Notes under the pieces: generated by a model
What the model was told of the DNA's origin: nothing
The model's database searches: none
What the model saw: the letters and a program-made list of their open reading frames with translations, nothing else
NCBI GenBank assembly: GCA_046582495.1
Contig: JAYGEG010000040.1
Coordinates: 8,686 to 72,685 of the forward strand
Source: TMED23 sp913054205
GTDB taxonomy: Bacteria > Pseudomonadota > Alphaproteobacteria > Rhodospirillales > UBA2165
Length of the DNA stretch: 64,000 nucleotides
Direction of reading: 5' to 3'
Shown here: positions 25,777-34,505 of the stretch, piece after piece
Layout of the letters: the number at the start of each line of letters is the position of its first letter
Numbering within the stretch: the first letter of the stretch is position 1
Made by a program: the position numbers and the translations under genes

Positions 25777-26400
25777 CTAATTGTTATCCGAAAGCGTGCC
25801 CTTGGTCGATGGTACGCTATCCGCCGCGCGGGGATCAATCGTCATCGCCTGGCGAAGGGCGCGCGCCAGTGCTTTAAAAGATGATTCAATAATATGGTGA
25901 TTGTTTGAACCATAGAGATTTTCGACATGCAGGGTCAGACCAGCCGCTTGCGCAAAAGCCTGAAACCATTCACGAAACAATTCGGTGTCAAAATCGCCCA
26001 ATTTTGGACGTGAGAAGCCAACCTTCCAAATAAGGCACGGCCGGTTCGAGCAATCGACAACAGCGCGCGTTAAGGCTTCGTCTAACGGACACAAAGCTGA
26101 TCCAAAACGGGTTATGCCCGCCCTGTCGCCAAGCGCTTTTTTGACCGCTTCACCAATCGCAAGGCCGGTATCTTCAGTGGTGTGGTGAAAATCAATGTGG
26201 AGGTCACCCTCAGCTTTGACGTCAAGATCCATCAAGCTGTGACGAGACAGCTGCTCCAACATGTGATCAAGAAACCCAATCCCTGTTGAAACATTATAAA
26301 CGCCGGTGCCATCAAGATTGACGGACACGCTGATCTGCGTCTCTTTAGTATTGCGCTCTACGCTCGCCCGGCGGACATTAGTGCGTTCTGAAGAGCCCAT
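25777..26400 (-). CDS. hisB: Imidazoleglycerol-phosphate dehydratase
   Basis: 207 residues, the monofunctional length. GIGFLDHMLEQLSRHSLMDLDVKAEGDLHIDFHHTTEDTGLAIGEA contains the Mn-binding His/Glu residues, repeated in the second half as NLYGSNNHHIIESSFKALARALR. It is the first gene of the hisB-DUF2628-hisH-hisA-hisF-hisE-hinT run and is divergent from hslV. No phosphatase domain is fused. Confidence 0.96.
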   Translation of the reverse strand: MGSSERTNVRRASVERNTKETQISVSVNLDGTGVYNVSTGIGFLDHMLEQLSRHSLMDLDVKAEGDLHIDFHHTTEDTGLAIGEAVKKALGDRAGITRFGSALCPLDEALTRAVVDCSNRPCLIWKVGFSRPKLGDFDTELFREWFQAFAQAAGLTLHVENLYGSNNHHIIESSFKALARALRQAMTIDPRAADSVPSTKGTLSDNN

Positions 26401-26499
26401 TTTACTTACTCCACTTAAAATTCTTAATGAAAGTCGCGCTCTTGTAACAGGAACGCAACTTGAAAGCTAGAGTATTTGCAGCATTCACAGGAGCTTGCA

Positions 26500-26528
26500 T
26501 TGACGCGAGCGCTGTTAGAAACTACATC
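26500..26528 (+). promoter_or_regulatory. Possible promoter for hslVU
   Basis: TTGACG (26500-26505), 17 bases, TACATC (26523-26528). Immediately after it, CCCCCTATAG (26528-26537) also resembles the -10 of heat-shock promoters, though no CTTGAAA is found at the right distance. The rest of the 184-base hisB-hslV gap shows nothing else clear. Confidence 0.35.
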
Positions 26529-26584
26529 CCCCTATAGAACCGAGTATAAAAATTAAAAAATAAATCCACCAGAAGGAAAAATGA

Positions 26585-27112
26585 ATGACCACCATTTTGT
26601 GCATTCGCAAAGGCGATGAAGTCGTCGTTGCCGGTGATGGCCAAGTCAGCATGGGCGACACCGTCGTTAAATCCAACGCGATGAAAGTGCGCCGCCTCCA
26701 CAATGGCTCGGTGATTACCGGATTTGCCGGTGCAACTGCCGATGCTTTTACATTGTTCGAGCGCCTTGAAGCCAAGCTTGAACAGCATCCCGGCCAGCTT
26801 ACCCGCGCCTGTGTTGAGCTCGCCAAAGATTGGCGGACAGATCGTTATCTTCGAAGGCTCGAAGCGATGATGGCCGTCGCCGATGACAAAGTCTCACTGA
26901 TTGTTTCCGGCACCGGCGATGTGCTGGAACCCGAGGACAGTTTGATCGGCATTGGCTCCGGCGGCAATTATGCACTCTCTGCGGCGCGCGCGCTGATCGA
27001 CCGTGAGGATTTGAGCGCTGAAGACATCGCTCGCCGTGCCATGGAAATCGCCGCCGGTATTTGTGTCTACACCAATGAAAACGTTGTAATAGAAAAGCTC
27101 GATTCAAAATGA
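26585..27112 (+). CDS. hslV: ATP-dependent protease peptidase subunit HslV
   Basis: 175 residues. MTTILCIRKGDEVVVAGDGQVSMGDTVVKSNAMKVRRL is the HslV start; removal of Met exposes Thr as the catalytic N-terminal nucleophile. The glycine-rich GIGSGGNYALSAARAL is characteristic. It forms the double hexamer core of the HslUV protease. AGAAGGA precedes the start, and hslU overlaps the stop by ATGA. Confidence 0.97.
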   Translation: MTTILCIRKGDEVVVAGDGQVSMGDTVVKSNAMKVRRLHNGSVITGFAGATADAFTLFERLEAKLEQHPGQLTRACVELAKDWRTDRYLRRLEAMMAVADDKVSLIVSGTGDVLEPEDSLIGIGSGGNYALSAARALIDREDLSAEDIARRAMEIAAGICVYTNENVVIEKLDSK

Positions 27113-28485
27113 CAAGTGTACCCCAGACTGAAACCAACGACGCCCCCGTTCATAAACCTGAACCCAAGGTGACGACCTCGAGTTTCTCGCCGCGTGAAAT
27201 CGTCTCGGAACTTGATCGCTATATCATCGGTCAGAACGATGCCAAACGCGCCGTTGCTATCGCCCTTAGAAATCGCTGGCGCCGGCAACAATTGGATGAT
27301 GATTTGCGCGAAGAAGTCTTGCCCAAAAATATTCTGATGATGGGACCAACCGGCGTTGGTAAAACCGAGATTGCCCGCAGGCTCGCCAAGCTTGCCCAGG
27401 CACCGTTTATCAAAATCGAAGCCACCAAGTTTACCGAAGTCGGCTATGTTGGACGAGATGTTGAATCCATCATCCGGGATTTGATGGAAACCGCCATTCA
27501 CGAAACCCGCGAGCGGCTCAGAAAACAAGTTATCGCCAAAGCGGAAATTCTCGCAGAAGAGCGCGTGCTCGACGCTTTGGTTGGCGATTCCGCCAGCCCC
27601 GATACCCGCCAAAAGTTTCGGAAAATGCTGCGCGAAGGCCAGCTCGACGATAAAGAAATTGAAGTCGATGTTATTGAATCCAATACCTCGGGCATGCCGA
27701 CTTTTGATATCCCCGGTATGCCGGGCGCGCAAATGGGCATGCTCAATATCGGTGAAATGATGGGCAAAGCTTTTGGTCAACAAACCACGCCAAAACGTCT
27801 TTCGGTTTCTGACAGCTACGATATCTTGATGGATGAAGAAAGCGACAAACTATTGGATGAAGACCTCGTCATCAAAGAGGCCACCGATAATGTCGAGAAC
27901 AACGGCATCGTCTTTATTGACGAGTTTGATAAAATCACCGCCCGCGCCGATGCCCATGGCGGCGATGTCAGCCGGGAAGGGGTGCAACGCGATCTATTGC
28001 CGCTGATCGAAGGCACGGCGGTCACGACCAAATACGGCACCATCAAAACCGACCATATTCTGTTTATTGCGTCGGGCGCGTTTCATCTCGCCAAACCGTC
28101 TGATCTCTTGCCCGAATTACAAGGCCGCCTGCCGATCCGGGTCGAGCTGCGGGCGCTGACCGAAGAAGACTTTGTTCGCATCCTGACCGAGCCAGAGGCC
28201 AGCCTGATCAAACAATATGTTGCGCTAATGGCAACCGAAGAGGTCACGCTTAATTTTTCAGAGGAAGCCATCCAGGAAATCGCCAAACTCGCCGCCGAGA
28301 TCAACTCGGTTGTCGAGAACATTGGTGCTCGCCGTCTGCATACGGTGATGGAAAAATTGCTCGAAGAAATCAGCTTCACCGCCACCGACCGCGGCGGCGA
28401 AGCCATCGAAATCACCCCCGAACTTGTCCAGGAACGTGTCGGCGACCTCGTCAAAGGCGGCGATCTCAGCAAGTTCATTTTGTAG
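27109..28485 (+). CDS. hslU: ATP-dependent protease ATPase subunit HslU
   Basis: 458 residues. LDRYIIGQNDAKRAVAIALRNRWRR opens the ATPase, MGPTGVGKTEIARRLA is Walker A, FIDEFDKI Walker B, and the inserted I domain lies between about residues 130 and 245. The C-terminal SKFIL docks into HslV. The first 25 residues (Thr/Pro/Glu-rich) are a short extension ahead of the usual start. A long hairpin with a T-tract follows the gene. Confidence 0.97.
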   Translation: MTSVPQTETNDAPVHKPEPKVTTSSFSPREIVSELDRYIIGQNDAKRAVAIALRNRWRRQQLDDDLREEVLPKNILMMGPTGVGKTEIARRLAKLAQAPFIKIEATKFTEVGYVGRDVESIIRDLMETAIHETRERLRKQVIAKAEILAEERVLDALVGDSASPDTRQKFRKMLREGQLDDKEIEVDVIESNTSGMPTFDIPGMPGAQMGMLNIGEMMGKAFGQQTTPKRLSVSDSYDILMDEESDKLLDEDLVIKEATDNVENNGIVFIDEFDKITARADAHGGDVSREGVQRDLLPLIEGTAVTTKYGTIKTDHILFIASGAFHLAKPSDLLPELQGRLPIRVELRALTEEDFVRILTEPEASLIKQYVALMATEEVTLNFSEEAIQEIAKLAAEINSVVENIGARRLHTVMEKLLEEISFTATDRGGEAIEITPELVQERVGDLVKGGDLSKFIL

Positions 28486-28529
28486 GGGTTTGAACCACAG
28501 AGGGCACAGAGAACACAGAGTGTGGCGGT

Positions 28530-28581
28530 AGAATTAAGGGGACACGTAACACGTACATGTCCCCTTAATTCTCATTTTTTT
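28530..28581 (+). repeat. REP-like long hairpin after hslU, also a terminator
   Basis: AGAATTAAGGGGACA (28530-28544) and TGTCCCCTTAATTCT (28558-28572) form a perfect 15-bp stem with a 13-base loop followed by CA and seven T. The preceding bases 28494-28520 are rich in ACAGAG repeats. Hairpins of this AATTAAGGGGACA type are dispersed repeats in many genomes; here it would also end hslVU transcription. Confidence 0.75.
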
Positions 28582-28643
28582 ATCCGTTTGCCGCCTCTGC
28601 GCAAAACTTGTTTAATCGCGCTTGAACAACGGAGCCAAAGACC

Positions 28644-29633
28644 ATGTCCACCTTACCGCCTCGCCAGGAGATTGCCGCCGCTTGGAACGGGCGAGAACTT
28701 TCAGAAACGCCGGAAGTTTGGATGGTGACATTGACGCCAAGCCATTTGGCGGAGCTTGAGACAGCGGCGGATATCAATGACAGTTCTTTTGATTTGCCGA
28801 CTTTGGGGGCCGTTCTAGCGGACCTCCAGGTCGAACTCATCAATGGCCGCGGTTTTGTGCTGATCCGTGGATTGGAGATCGAAAAATACTCCGAAGACGA
28901 AATTGCCACTATATTTACCGGTCTTGGATCGCATATTGGTCATGCGCGATCTCAAAACGGCGCCGGTGATCTTTTAGGCCATGTGCTGGATGTCGGGGCG
29001 GACGCAAACGACACCGATGTTCGCATTTACCAGACCAGCGAACGCCAAACATTTCATACGGATTCCTGCGACGTCGTTGGGCTCATTTGCCTTAAAAAAT
29101 CCAAATCCGGCGGCGCCTCAATGCTGGTCAGCGCATCCAGTATCTATAATGCGTTATTAGAGCGCCGGCCCGATCTATTGGAATTACTGTTCGACCCTAT
29201 CGCCACCGATCGCCGCGGCGAAATTCCCAACGGCATGAAACCCTATTTCGAAATTCCGGTATTTACCTGGCATGAGGGGCATCTCAATATAATGTACCAA
29301 CGCCAGTATATCGATTCAGCGCAGCGCTTTTCAGGCGTCCTGCGTCTCACGCCAAATCATATTGAGGCGCTGGACCTGTTCGATGAACTCGCCAATGATC
29401 CCGACCTGACCCTTTCGATGCAGCTGGAACCCGGCGATATTCAATTCGTCCATAATCATTCAATGCTGCATGACCGCATGGGCTTCGAAGACTGGCCGGA
29501 GCCAGACCGCCGCCGCCATTTGCTGCGATTGTGGTTAAGTGTCCCCGGCGATCGTCCTTTGCCAGAGTGTTTTGCCGAGCGATTTGGCTCGACCACCATT
29601 GGCGATCGCGGTGGAATTGTCGTTCCCGCGTGA
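28644..29633 (+). CDS. TauD/TfdA-family Fe(II)/2-oxoglutarate dioxygenase
   Basis: 329 residues. The TauD fold is shown by GRGFVLIRGLEIEKYSEDEI, the metal-binding HTD (His138, Asp140) in RQTFHTDSCDVVGLICL, the distal His276 in HNHSMLHDR, and the 2-oxoglutarate-binding Arg in RRRHLLRLWLS. Proteins of this length group with alpha-ketoglutarate-dependent taurine/2,4-D-type dioxygenases; the substrate cannot be read. The gene is isolated: REP-like hairpins lie on both sides and neither neighbour is metabolically related, which suggests a late insertion. Confidence 0.85.
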   Translation: MSTLPPRQEIAAAWNGRELSETPEVWMVTLTPSHLAELETAADINDSSFDLPTLGAVLADLQVELINGRGFVLIRGLEIEKYSEDEIATIFTGLGSHIGHARSQNGAGDLLGHVLDVGADANDTDVRIYQTSERQTFHTDSCDVVGLICLKKSKSGGASMLVSASSIYNALLERRPDLLELLFDPIATDRRGEIPNGMKPYFEIPVFTWHEGHLNIMYQRQYIDSAQRFSGVLRLTPNHIEALDLFDELANDPDLTLSMQLEPGDIQFVHNHSMLHDRMGFEDWPEPDRRRHLLRLWLSVPGDRPLPECFAERFGSTTIGDRGGIVVPA

Positions 29634-29642
29634 CGGATGTGT

Positions 29643-29675
29643 TAAAGCGGACATGACCTTCTACACGTCCCCTTA
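29643..29675. repeat. Degenerate copy of the REP-like hairpin after the dioxygenase gene
   Basis: AAGCGGACATG (about 29645-29655) pairs imperfectly with CACGTCCCCTT (about 29663-29673), 9 of 11 positions. The GTCCCCTTA core matches the right arm of the perfect hairpin at 28530-28572. It lies between the convergent dioxygenase and metallo-hydrolase genes. Confidence 0.5.
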
Positions 29676-29684
29676 TTTTCTATT

Positions 29685-30522
29685 CTACTTCTTCAGCCAA
29701 GCCGCCATGCCTTGAACATTGGCTTTGCGGAAGAACTTATAGGCGTCCCAGTTTTTGTACTCGGACATGGTGACGGTTTTGGCAAGCTCGTCGACAGATT
29801 TTCCGGCCCGCAAACCCGCGGTAACACGTTTTCTAAGTGTCTCAATATAGGCCCGGAATTTTTTCAAATCACCGTGGGTGCCGACACTGCCATGACCCGG
29901 GATCAAAGTTTTAAATTTTAGGCTTTCAGCGGTTTTGATCTGCTTGATCAAACCATCAATATTGGTGCGCGGAAAATTGCGGAACGGCAGCCGGTCCTTA
30001 GAGGCCAGATCAACAATGAAAGCGGCGTTTTCAGGCCGCGCCGTGGCCAACGCCGAGATATTTAAGCTCAGATGTTTTGCCGCCGAGCCGAAAAATCAAT
30101 TCATCCTCGAAGGTCATTGTCGGCCAGCCGGTTCTAGCTTTACCGGACAAAACTTCGGCGCGCACTTTTTCATGGGCGACGACTTCAACGCCTTTGCCCC
30201 ATTCTTCACCGCCGGTGACGTGGTCGCCGTGACTATGAGAATAGATCGCGTGGCTAACAGGTTTGTTGAAGCGCTTTTTAACTTCGCCCCTAAGCCATTT
30301 CACCACACCCGCATTGATCGGATCGGTAACGACAACGCTGTCTTTGGTAACAACAAGCATGCCGAAATGAAAATTGTTCTGGTAGCGATAAATATCGCCG
30401 GTGACATTTTTAATCGAACGTTTTGGCGGACCACTTGGCCGCTGTGCGTTTGCGTCTTAAATATATGTAAACCCAAATACAGCCGTTGAAAAAATTATTG
30501 CCTTCAATGTTTTGCTTAGCAT
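29685..30522 (-). pseudogene. Periplasmic metallo-beta-lactamase-fold hydrolase, inactivated
   Basis: ATG 30522 starts a signal peptide (MLSKTLKAIIFSTAVFGF), but codon 22 is TAA (30457-30459). The same frame continues through DANAQRPSGPP, giving an ANA|Q cleavage site, and into YRYQNNFHFGMLVVTKDSVVVTDP and the metal motif SHSHGDHVTGG. Near 30040 a frameshift joins ELKYLGVGHG to RPENAAFIVDLASKDRLPF in another frame; several expected residues between them are also missing. The rest, including LIPGHG with a metal His, runs to 29685. Two independent lesions make this a decayed gene. A start at 30360 would give only a truncated product. Confidence 0.8.
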
Positions 30523-30609
30523 AACGAATTTCTCCCAAATGATTTTTGTGTTGTTCTGTAAACAACGCACAAGCGGCCCTATTCCGCCAAATCACCTATT
30601 TGTTAGACG

Positions 30610-30972
30610 TTATTCGCCTTCATCGAAGCCCATTTCGGCGAGGATGCGGGTGATGGTTTCTTCGTCCAATTCGTGAATATGCTTGGCCATCAGATTGGCA
30701 AGGAGGGTCGCCTTGGGATGAAGGCCGGAAGTATCCACCGGCACGCGGGGGTGGGACAATTGCGCGAGCTCTTTAAGATCATCAACTTCATCCCAGATCA
30801 ATTCAAAATACATTGCGATCTGCATGACAAAGCCTGGGCCCGGACGCCCGCGATTGCCGTGCTCAAGCGCCGATAAATAGGCGGAGGACACTTGAAGATC
30901 TTCCGCCATTTGTTTGAGCTGAATGTTTTTCGCCGCTCTAAGTTCGCGCACACGTTTGCCGAAAGGGGTCAT
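30610..30972 (-). CDS. XRE-family helix-turn-helix regulator
   Basis: 120 residues. MTPFGKRVRELRAAKNIQLKQMAEDLQVSSAYLSALEHGNRGRPG is a Cro/C1-type HTH with the recognition helix in SSAYLSALEHG. The C-terminal half (residues 60-118) is helical with no recognised ligand domain. It overlaps the smr gene by ATGA, a pairing that recurs in alphaproteobacteria. No target site is evident. Confidence 0.86.
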   Translation of the reverse strand: MTPFGKRVRELRAAKNIQLKQMAEDLQVSSAYLSALEHGNRGRPGPGFVMQIAMYFELIWDEVDDLKELAQLSHPRVPVDTSGLHPKATLLANLMAKHIHELDEETITRILAEMGFDEGE

Positions 30973-31556
30973 GGCCTACCCCCTCCCGCCCCATCACTGG
31001 CTCTCTTCCTTTTCAACAAAACATAGAGCGCGCCGGTGCCACCATCTGAAGGTGTTGCGTGGCTAAACGATAAAATCCGGCTGCGGTTAGGTTCTTGGTT
31101 GAGCCAGCGCGGCACCATTTCGCGAAGCACGCCGATTTGTCTCTCATTGTCGTCAAGCTTCAACCCCTTACCCGTGATCACCAAGACGCAGCGTTTGCCG
31201 GCATTCGCCGCGCCCGCCAAAAATCCATTGAGCGCGCGGTGTGCTTCGTCTTGGCGGTGACCATGGAGGTCCAGCCGGGCTTCGATCGGCATTTTGCCGC
31301 GCTTCATCCGTTGGGCAGAGCGTTTATCAAGGCCGGGCGTATCGCCATGACGGAGTTCAGGCTGATCTGATTTTTGGGCCTGAGGCTCCGCCCTCAGCTG
31401 CGCATTCGGCGCGCGGATAATGGCAGGGTTTTCTTTTGGCGGTGAATTATCAATCTGTTTTTTAATATCTCTGCCGGGCAGGGAATCGACATCTTTCATG
31501 GCAAAGGCCAGAAGATCGGCGTCACTGATTTCGGGTTTTTTGGATTTTTTGGCCAT
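30969..31556 (-). CDS. Smr-domain protein
   Basis: 195 residues. An N-terminal polar region of about 85 residues precedes the Smr domain: EARLDLHGHRQDEAHRALNGFLAGAANAGKRCVLVITGKG, with the LDxHG and GKG motifs, then a C-terminal FSHATPSDGGTGALYVLLKRKR. Smr domains can nick DNA or act on RNA; the role here is unknown. Its start overlaps the lutC stop by one base. The usual neighbour mltA is displaced by the lut genes. Confidence 0.88.
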   Translation of the reverse strand: MAKKSKKPEISDADLLAFAMKDVDSLPGRDIKKQIDNSPPKENPAIIRAPNAQLRAEPQAQKSDQPELRHGDTPGLDKRSAQRMKRGKMPIEARLDLHGHRQDEAHRALNGFLAGAANAGKRCVLVITGKGLKLDDNERQIGVLREMVPRWLNQEPNRSRILSFSHATPSDGGTGALYVLLKRKRASDGAGGGRP

Positions 31557-32230
31557 CAGACATCATCAACAATAATAATATGCAAACGGCGCGGGCCATG
31601 AATACCCAATTGAATTTTCTGTTCGATGTCACCGGTGCGCGACGGGCCGGTAATCCAATTAACCACCCTTGGCATATTAGAATTGCGTTCGTCTCGTAGT
31701 CGCTTCCAGGTTGCTTCATAATCGCCCGTCACTCGAGAGCGCGGCAATACAACGACATGAGTTTCCGGCAAAAAGTTCAGCGTGGTTGGGTTTTCGGGCG
31801 CAGCGTGCAGAACCAATGTGCCGGTCTCAGCAACGCCGGCAAACGCCACGGCCAGTCCAACTTGATCGGTTTCTTCGGCGATGCCACAGTTTCGGGTCAA
31901 GGTTGGTTGCTGGGACCAATCAACGTTTTCCAATAGAGGGTCCTCCGATGATTTCACTTCACTTGGAAGGTTCTGACTGGATAGATACGTCGTCAGGGCT
32001 GCCGGCAGATCATCCATATTTTCGATGCGGTCGGTTGTCGCCGAAACTTCTTCGGCCCAGTCGCGGAACATTTGCACTTGGTCATCTGGCGGCACCTGCG
32101 CGCGATTTGGAATAAGATTTTTGGGCGGCGTCGCGATACGCGCAGCGGCTGCCGCATAGCGCGTTTCTTTTTCGCCCGCCTCATTGAGCGCGGCGCCAAT
32201 TTTGCCAAGGATGCTTTCTCTCGAACTCAC
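31556..32230 (-). CDS. lutC: LutC-type LUD-domain protein (lactate utilisation)
   Basis: 224 residues from GTG 32230, which overlaps the lutB stop as GTGA and has AAGGAG seven bases upstream. The LUD core is seen in TRNCGIAEETDQVGLAVAFAGVAETGTLVLHAAPENPTTLNFLPETHVVVL and VNWITGPSRTGDIEQKIQLGIHGPRRLHIIIVDD. With LutA and LutB it forms an iron-sulfur system for L-lactate oxidation. Confidence 0.9.
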   Translation of the reverse strand: MSSRESILGKIGAALNEAGEKETRYAAAAARIATPPKNLIPNRAQVPPDDQVQMFRDWAEEVSATTDRIENMDDLPAALTTYLSSQNLPSEVKSSEDPLLENVDWSQQPTLTRNCGIAEETDQVGLAVAFAGVAETGTLVLHAAPENPTTLNFLPETHVVVLPRSRVTGDYEATWKRLRDERNSNMPRVVNWITGPSRTGDIEQKIQLGIHGPRRLHIIIVDDV

Positions 32231-33645
32231 TTGTTCCGCTCCTTCCACAAGGCTTGAAAGGTTTTGCCTTGCGGTGCGGGAAAATTGCGACTGTCAGTCC
32301 AGCCGCTCATCAACATGATAGATTTAAAATGACCTTTTTTGCCGGCAAACTTCGCCACGACCTGCATTTTCATACCAACTAGGAAATGATAGAGCGCCGG
32401 TCGCTTGGCAAACATCGCCCACCATTTAAGCCCCCATTTGGTTTTCCAATCGGTGAGATCGCGCTCAAAAACCTGATCGCGCCAGCGCCGAAGGAGGGCC
32501 GGCAAGGGAATGCGAACAGGACAAACTTCTTCGCATTTACCACAGAGCGTCGACGCCTGCGGCAAGTGCGATGCCTCATCCAGTCCCATCAGACCCGGAG
32601 TCAGGACCGCGCCCATCGGACCGGGATAAACCCAGCCATAGGCATGGCCACCGACAGCGTTATAGACCGGGCAGTGATTGAGGCAGGCGCCGCAGCGAAT
32701 ACAACGCAGCATTTCTGAAAAATCACCCGCCAGCAAATCGGTGCGACCATTATCCAGAATAACGACATGATATTCTGCCGGACCGTCAAGATCGGCCTCT
32801 CGGCGCGGGCCCGTTGAAAAAGTTGTATAGGACGACATTTCCTGGCCGGTCGCCGAGCGCGCCAGCACGCGCAGCAAGGTCGTCACATCTTCCAGCGTCG
32901 GTACAATTTTTTCGATGCTCGCCAGTGCGATATGAACTTTTGGCAAGGTTTGCGTAAGATCACCATTGCCTTCATTGGTGACAATCACGCTGGTACCGGT
33001 TTCAGCGATGAGAAAATTAGCCCCCGTGAGGCCGACATCGGCCTCTATAAATTTATCCCGCAGCATGGCACGGGCTTCGGACAATAGATCATCCGGATCT
33101 TCCAACGAACGATCCGGCGCAAGGTCTGTGTGCGTTTTTTTGAACGCTTCCGCGACCTGTTCTTTGGTGACGTGAACAGCCGGCGCAATAATATGGCTCG
33201 GCATTTCGCCGCGAAGCTGAATGATGTATTCGCCGAGATCGGTTTCTATCGGCACAATATCATTTACTTCAAGATACTCATTGATGCCAATTTCCTCACC
33301 GATCATCGACTTGCCTTTAGTGACGGTTTTGGCATCCGCCTGTTGGCAAATTTCCAGAATGATCGCGCGGGCCTCATCTTCATTTGCCGCCCAATGCACA
33401 TGGCCGCCGCTGGCTTCGACATTTTGCTGATAGATTTCGAGATAGACATCCATATGGGCGATGGTGTGGGTTTTGATATCCCGCGCCTGGTCTCGCAGTT
33501 CTTCAAATTCTTCGAGACGTTCGCTGGCGATTTTGCGTTTTGCGACAAAACCGGTTTTGATGCTTTTTAAGGCATGCTGTAGCTGTTCATTCGCCAGCGC
33601 CTCTTTAACATTGCTTTTAAACTGTGAGCTGGTTGATCTAACCAT
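32227..33645 (-). CDS. lutB: LutB-type iron-sulfur protein (lactate utilisation)
   Basis: 472 residues from ATG 33645, overlapping the lutA stop by eight bases with GGTGA upstream; GTG 33657 is a weaker alternative. The LUD-like N-terminal two thirds are followed by two [4Fe-4S] motifs, CIRCGACLNHCP and CGKCEEVCPVRIPL, then a LutB C-terminal tail. It is thought to pass electrons from lactate oxidation. It is sandwiched between lutA and lutC in one operon. Confidence 0.92.
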   Translation of the reverse strand: MVRSTSSQFKSNVKEALANEQLQHALKSIKTGFVAKRKIASERLEEFEELRDQARDIKTHTIAHMDVYLEIYQQNVEASGGHVHWAANEDEARAIILEICQQADAKTVTKGKSMIGEEIGINEYLEVNDIVPIETDLGEYIIQLRGEMPSHIIAPAVHVTKEQVAEAFKKTHTDLAPDRSLEDPDDLLSEARAMLRDKFIEADVGLTGANFLIAETGTSVIVTNEGNGDLTQTLPKVHIALASIEKIVPTLEDVTTLLRVLARSATGQEMSSYTTFSTGPRREADLDGPAEYHVVILDNGRTDLLAGDFSEMLRCIRCGACLNHCPVYNAVGGHAYGWVYPGPMGAVLTPGLMGLDEASHLPQASTLCGKCEEVCPVRIPLPALLRRWRDQVFERDLTDWKTKWGLKWWAMFAKRPALYHFLVGMKMQVVAKFAGKKGHFKSIMLMSGWTDSRNFPAPQGKTFQALWKERNK

Positions 33646-34444
33646 TTGCTTCACCAATTGGGGCCGTATCGGTCATGCCCGCCAGAACTTCAGCAACATG
33701 ACGGACTTTAAGATTTGACTCTTTGCCTTCATCCTTGAGGCGGCTGAGCTTGCCTTGAATATTCATCAGACAGCCTAAATCACCACCGAGGACCACCTCT
33801 GCATCGGTCTCAGACAAGGCATCGATGCTTTTGCCCACCATGTGATCTGAGATATCAGAGTATTTAACGCAGAACGTGCCGCCAAAGCCGCAGCAGGTTT
33901 CAGCCTCCTCATATTCTTCGATGATTAAGCCTTCCACTTGTGCCAATAATTGTCGCGGCTGATCTTTAACGCCGAGTTCACGCAAACCGGCGCAGGAATC
34001 ATGATAGGTCACTTTTTGATCCAGGGAGACGTCTAGGTCTTGGATGTTCATCACATCGATTAAAAACGATGTGAGCTCATAGGTCTTTTTGGCAAGATTA
34101 AACACCCGCGGTGTCATTTCCAAATCATCGGCAAATAGCTTTGGGTAATGCTCTTTGATCATGCCGGCGCAAGACCCGGAAGGAGCAACAACATACTCGA
34201 ACTCTTCGAAGGCATCGACAATAAGCCGCGCAATATCTTTGGCGTCTTTGGTATCACCGGCATTATAGGCGGGCTGACCACAACAAGTCTGGCTTTCAGG
34301 TACAAAAATTTGGCAGCCGGCATCTTCGAGCAGTTTAACAGAGGCAAATCCAACGCTCGGTCGCATCAAATCGACGAGGCAGGTTACGAAAAGGCCGACC
34401 TTCGGGCCAGAACTGAAGGATGCTTTTGGAGAAGAACTTGGCAT
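33638..34444 (-). CDS. lutA: LutA-type CCG-motif protein (lactate utilisation)
   Basis: 268 residues. Two CCG domains are visible, SQTCCGQPAYNAGD and AETCCGFGGTFCVKYSD, as in glycolate/lactate oxidase Fe-S subunits, with KVGLFVTCLVDLMRP at the start. The ATG at 34444 lacks a clear ribosome-binding site. A TTGACT (34479-34484) / TAATAG (34458-34463) pair upstream, 15 bases apart, may be its promoter, with a very short leader. The operon runs lutA-lutB-lutC-smr-XRE. Confidence 0.91.
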   Translation of the reverse strand: MPSSSPKASFSSGPKVGLFVTCLVDLMRPSVGFASVKLLEDAGCQIFVPESQTCCGQPAYNAGDTKDAKDIARLIVDAFEEFEYVVAPSGSCAGMIKEHYPKLFADDLEMTPRVFNLAKKTYELTSFLIDVMNIQDLDVSLDQKVTYHDSCAGLRELGVKDQPRQLLAQVEGLIIEEYEEAETCCGFGGTFCVKYSDISDHMVGKSIDALSETDAEVVLGGDLGCLMNIQGKLSRLKDEGKESNLKVRHVAEVLAGMTDTAPIGEANG

Positions 34445-34505
34445 AAAGCCAAAATGCCTATTAACTGAAATAAAGTAAAGTCAAGAAAACTTTAAGGTGG
34501 GAATT

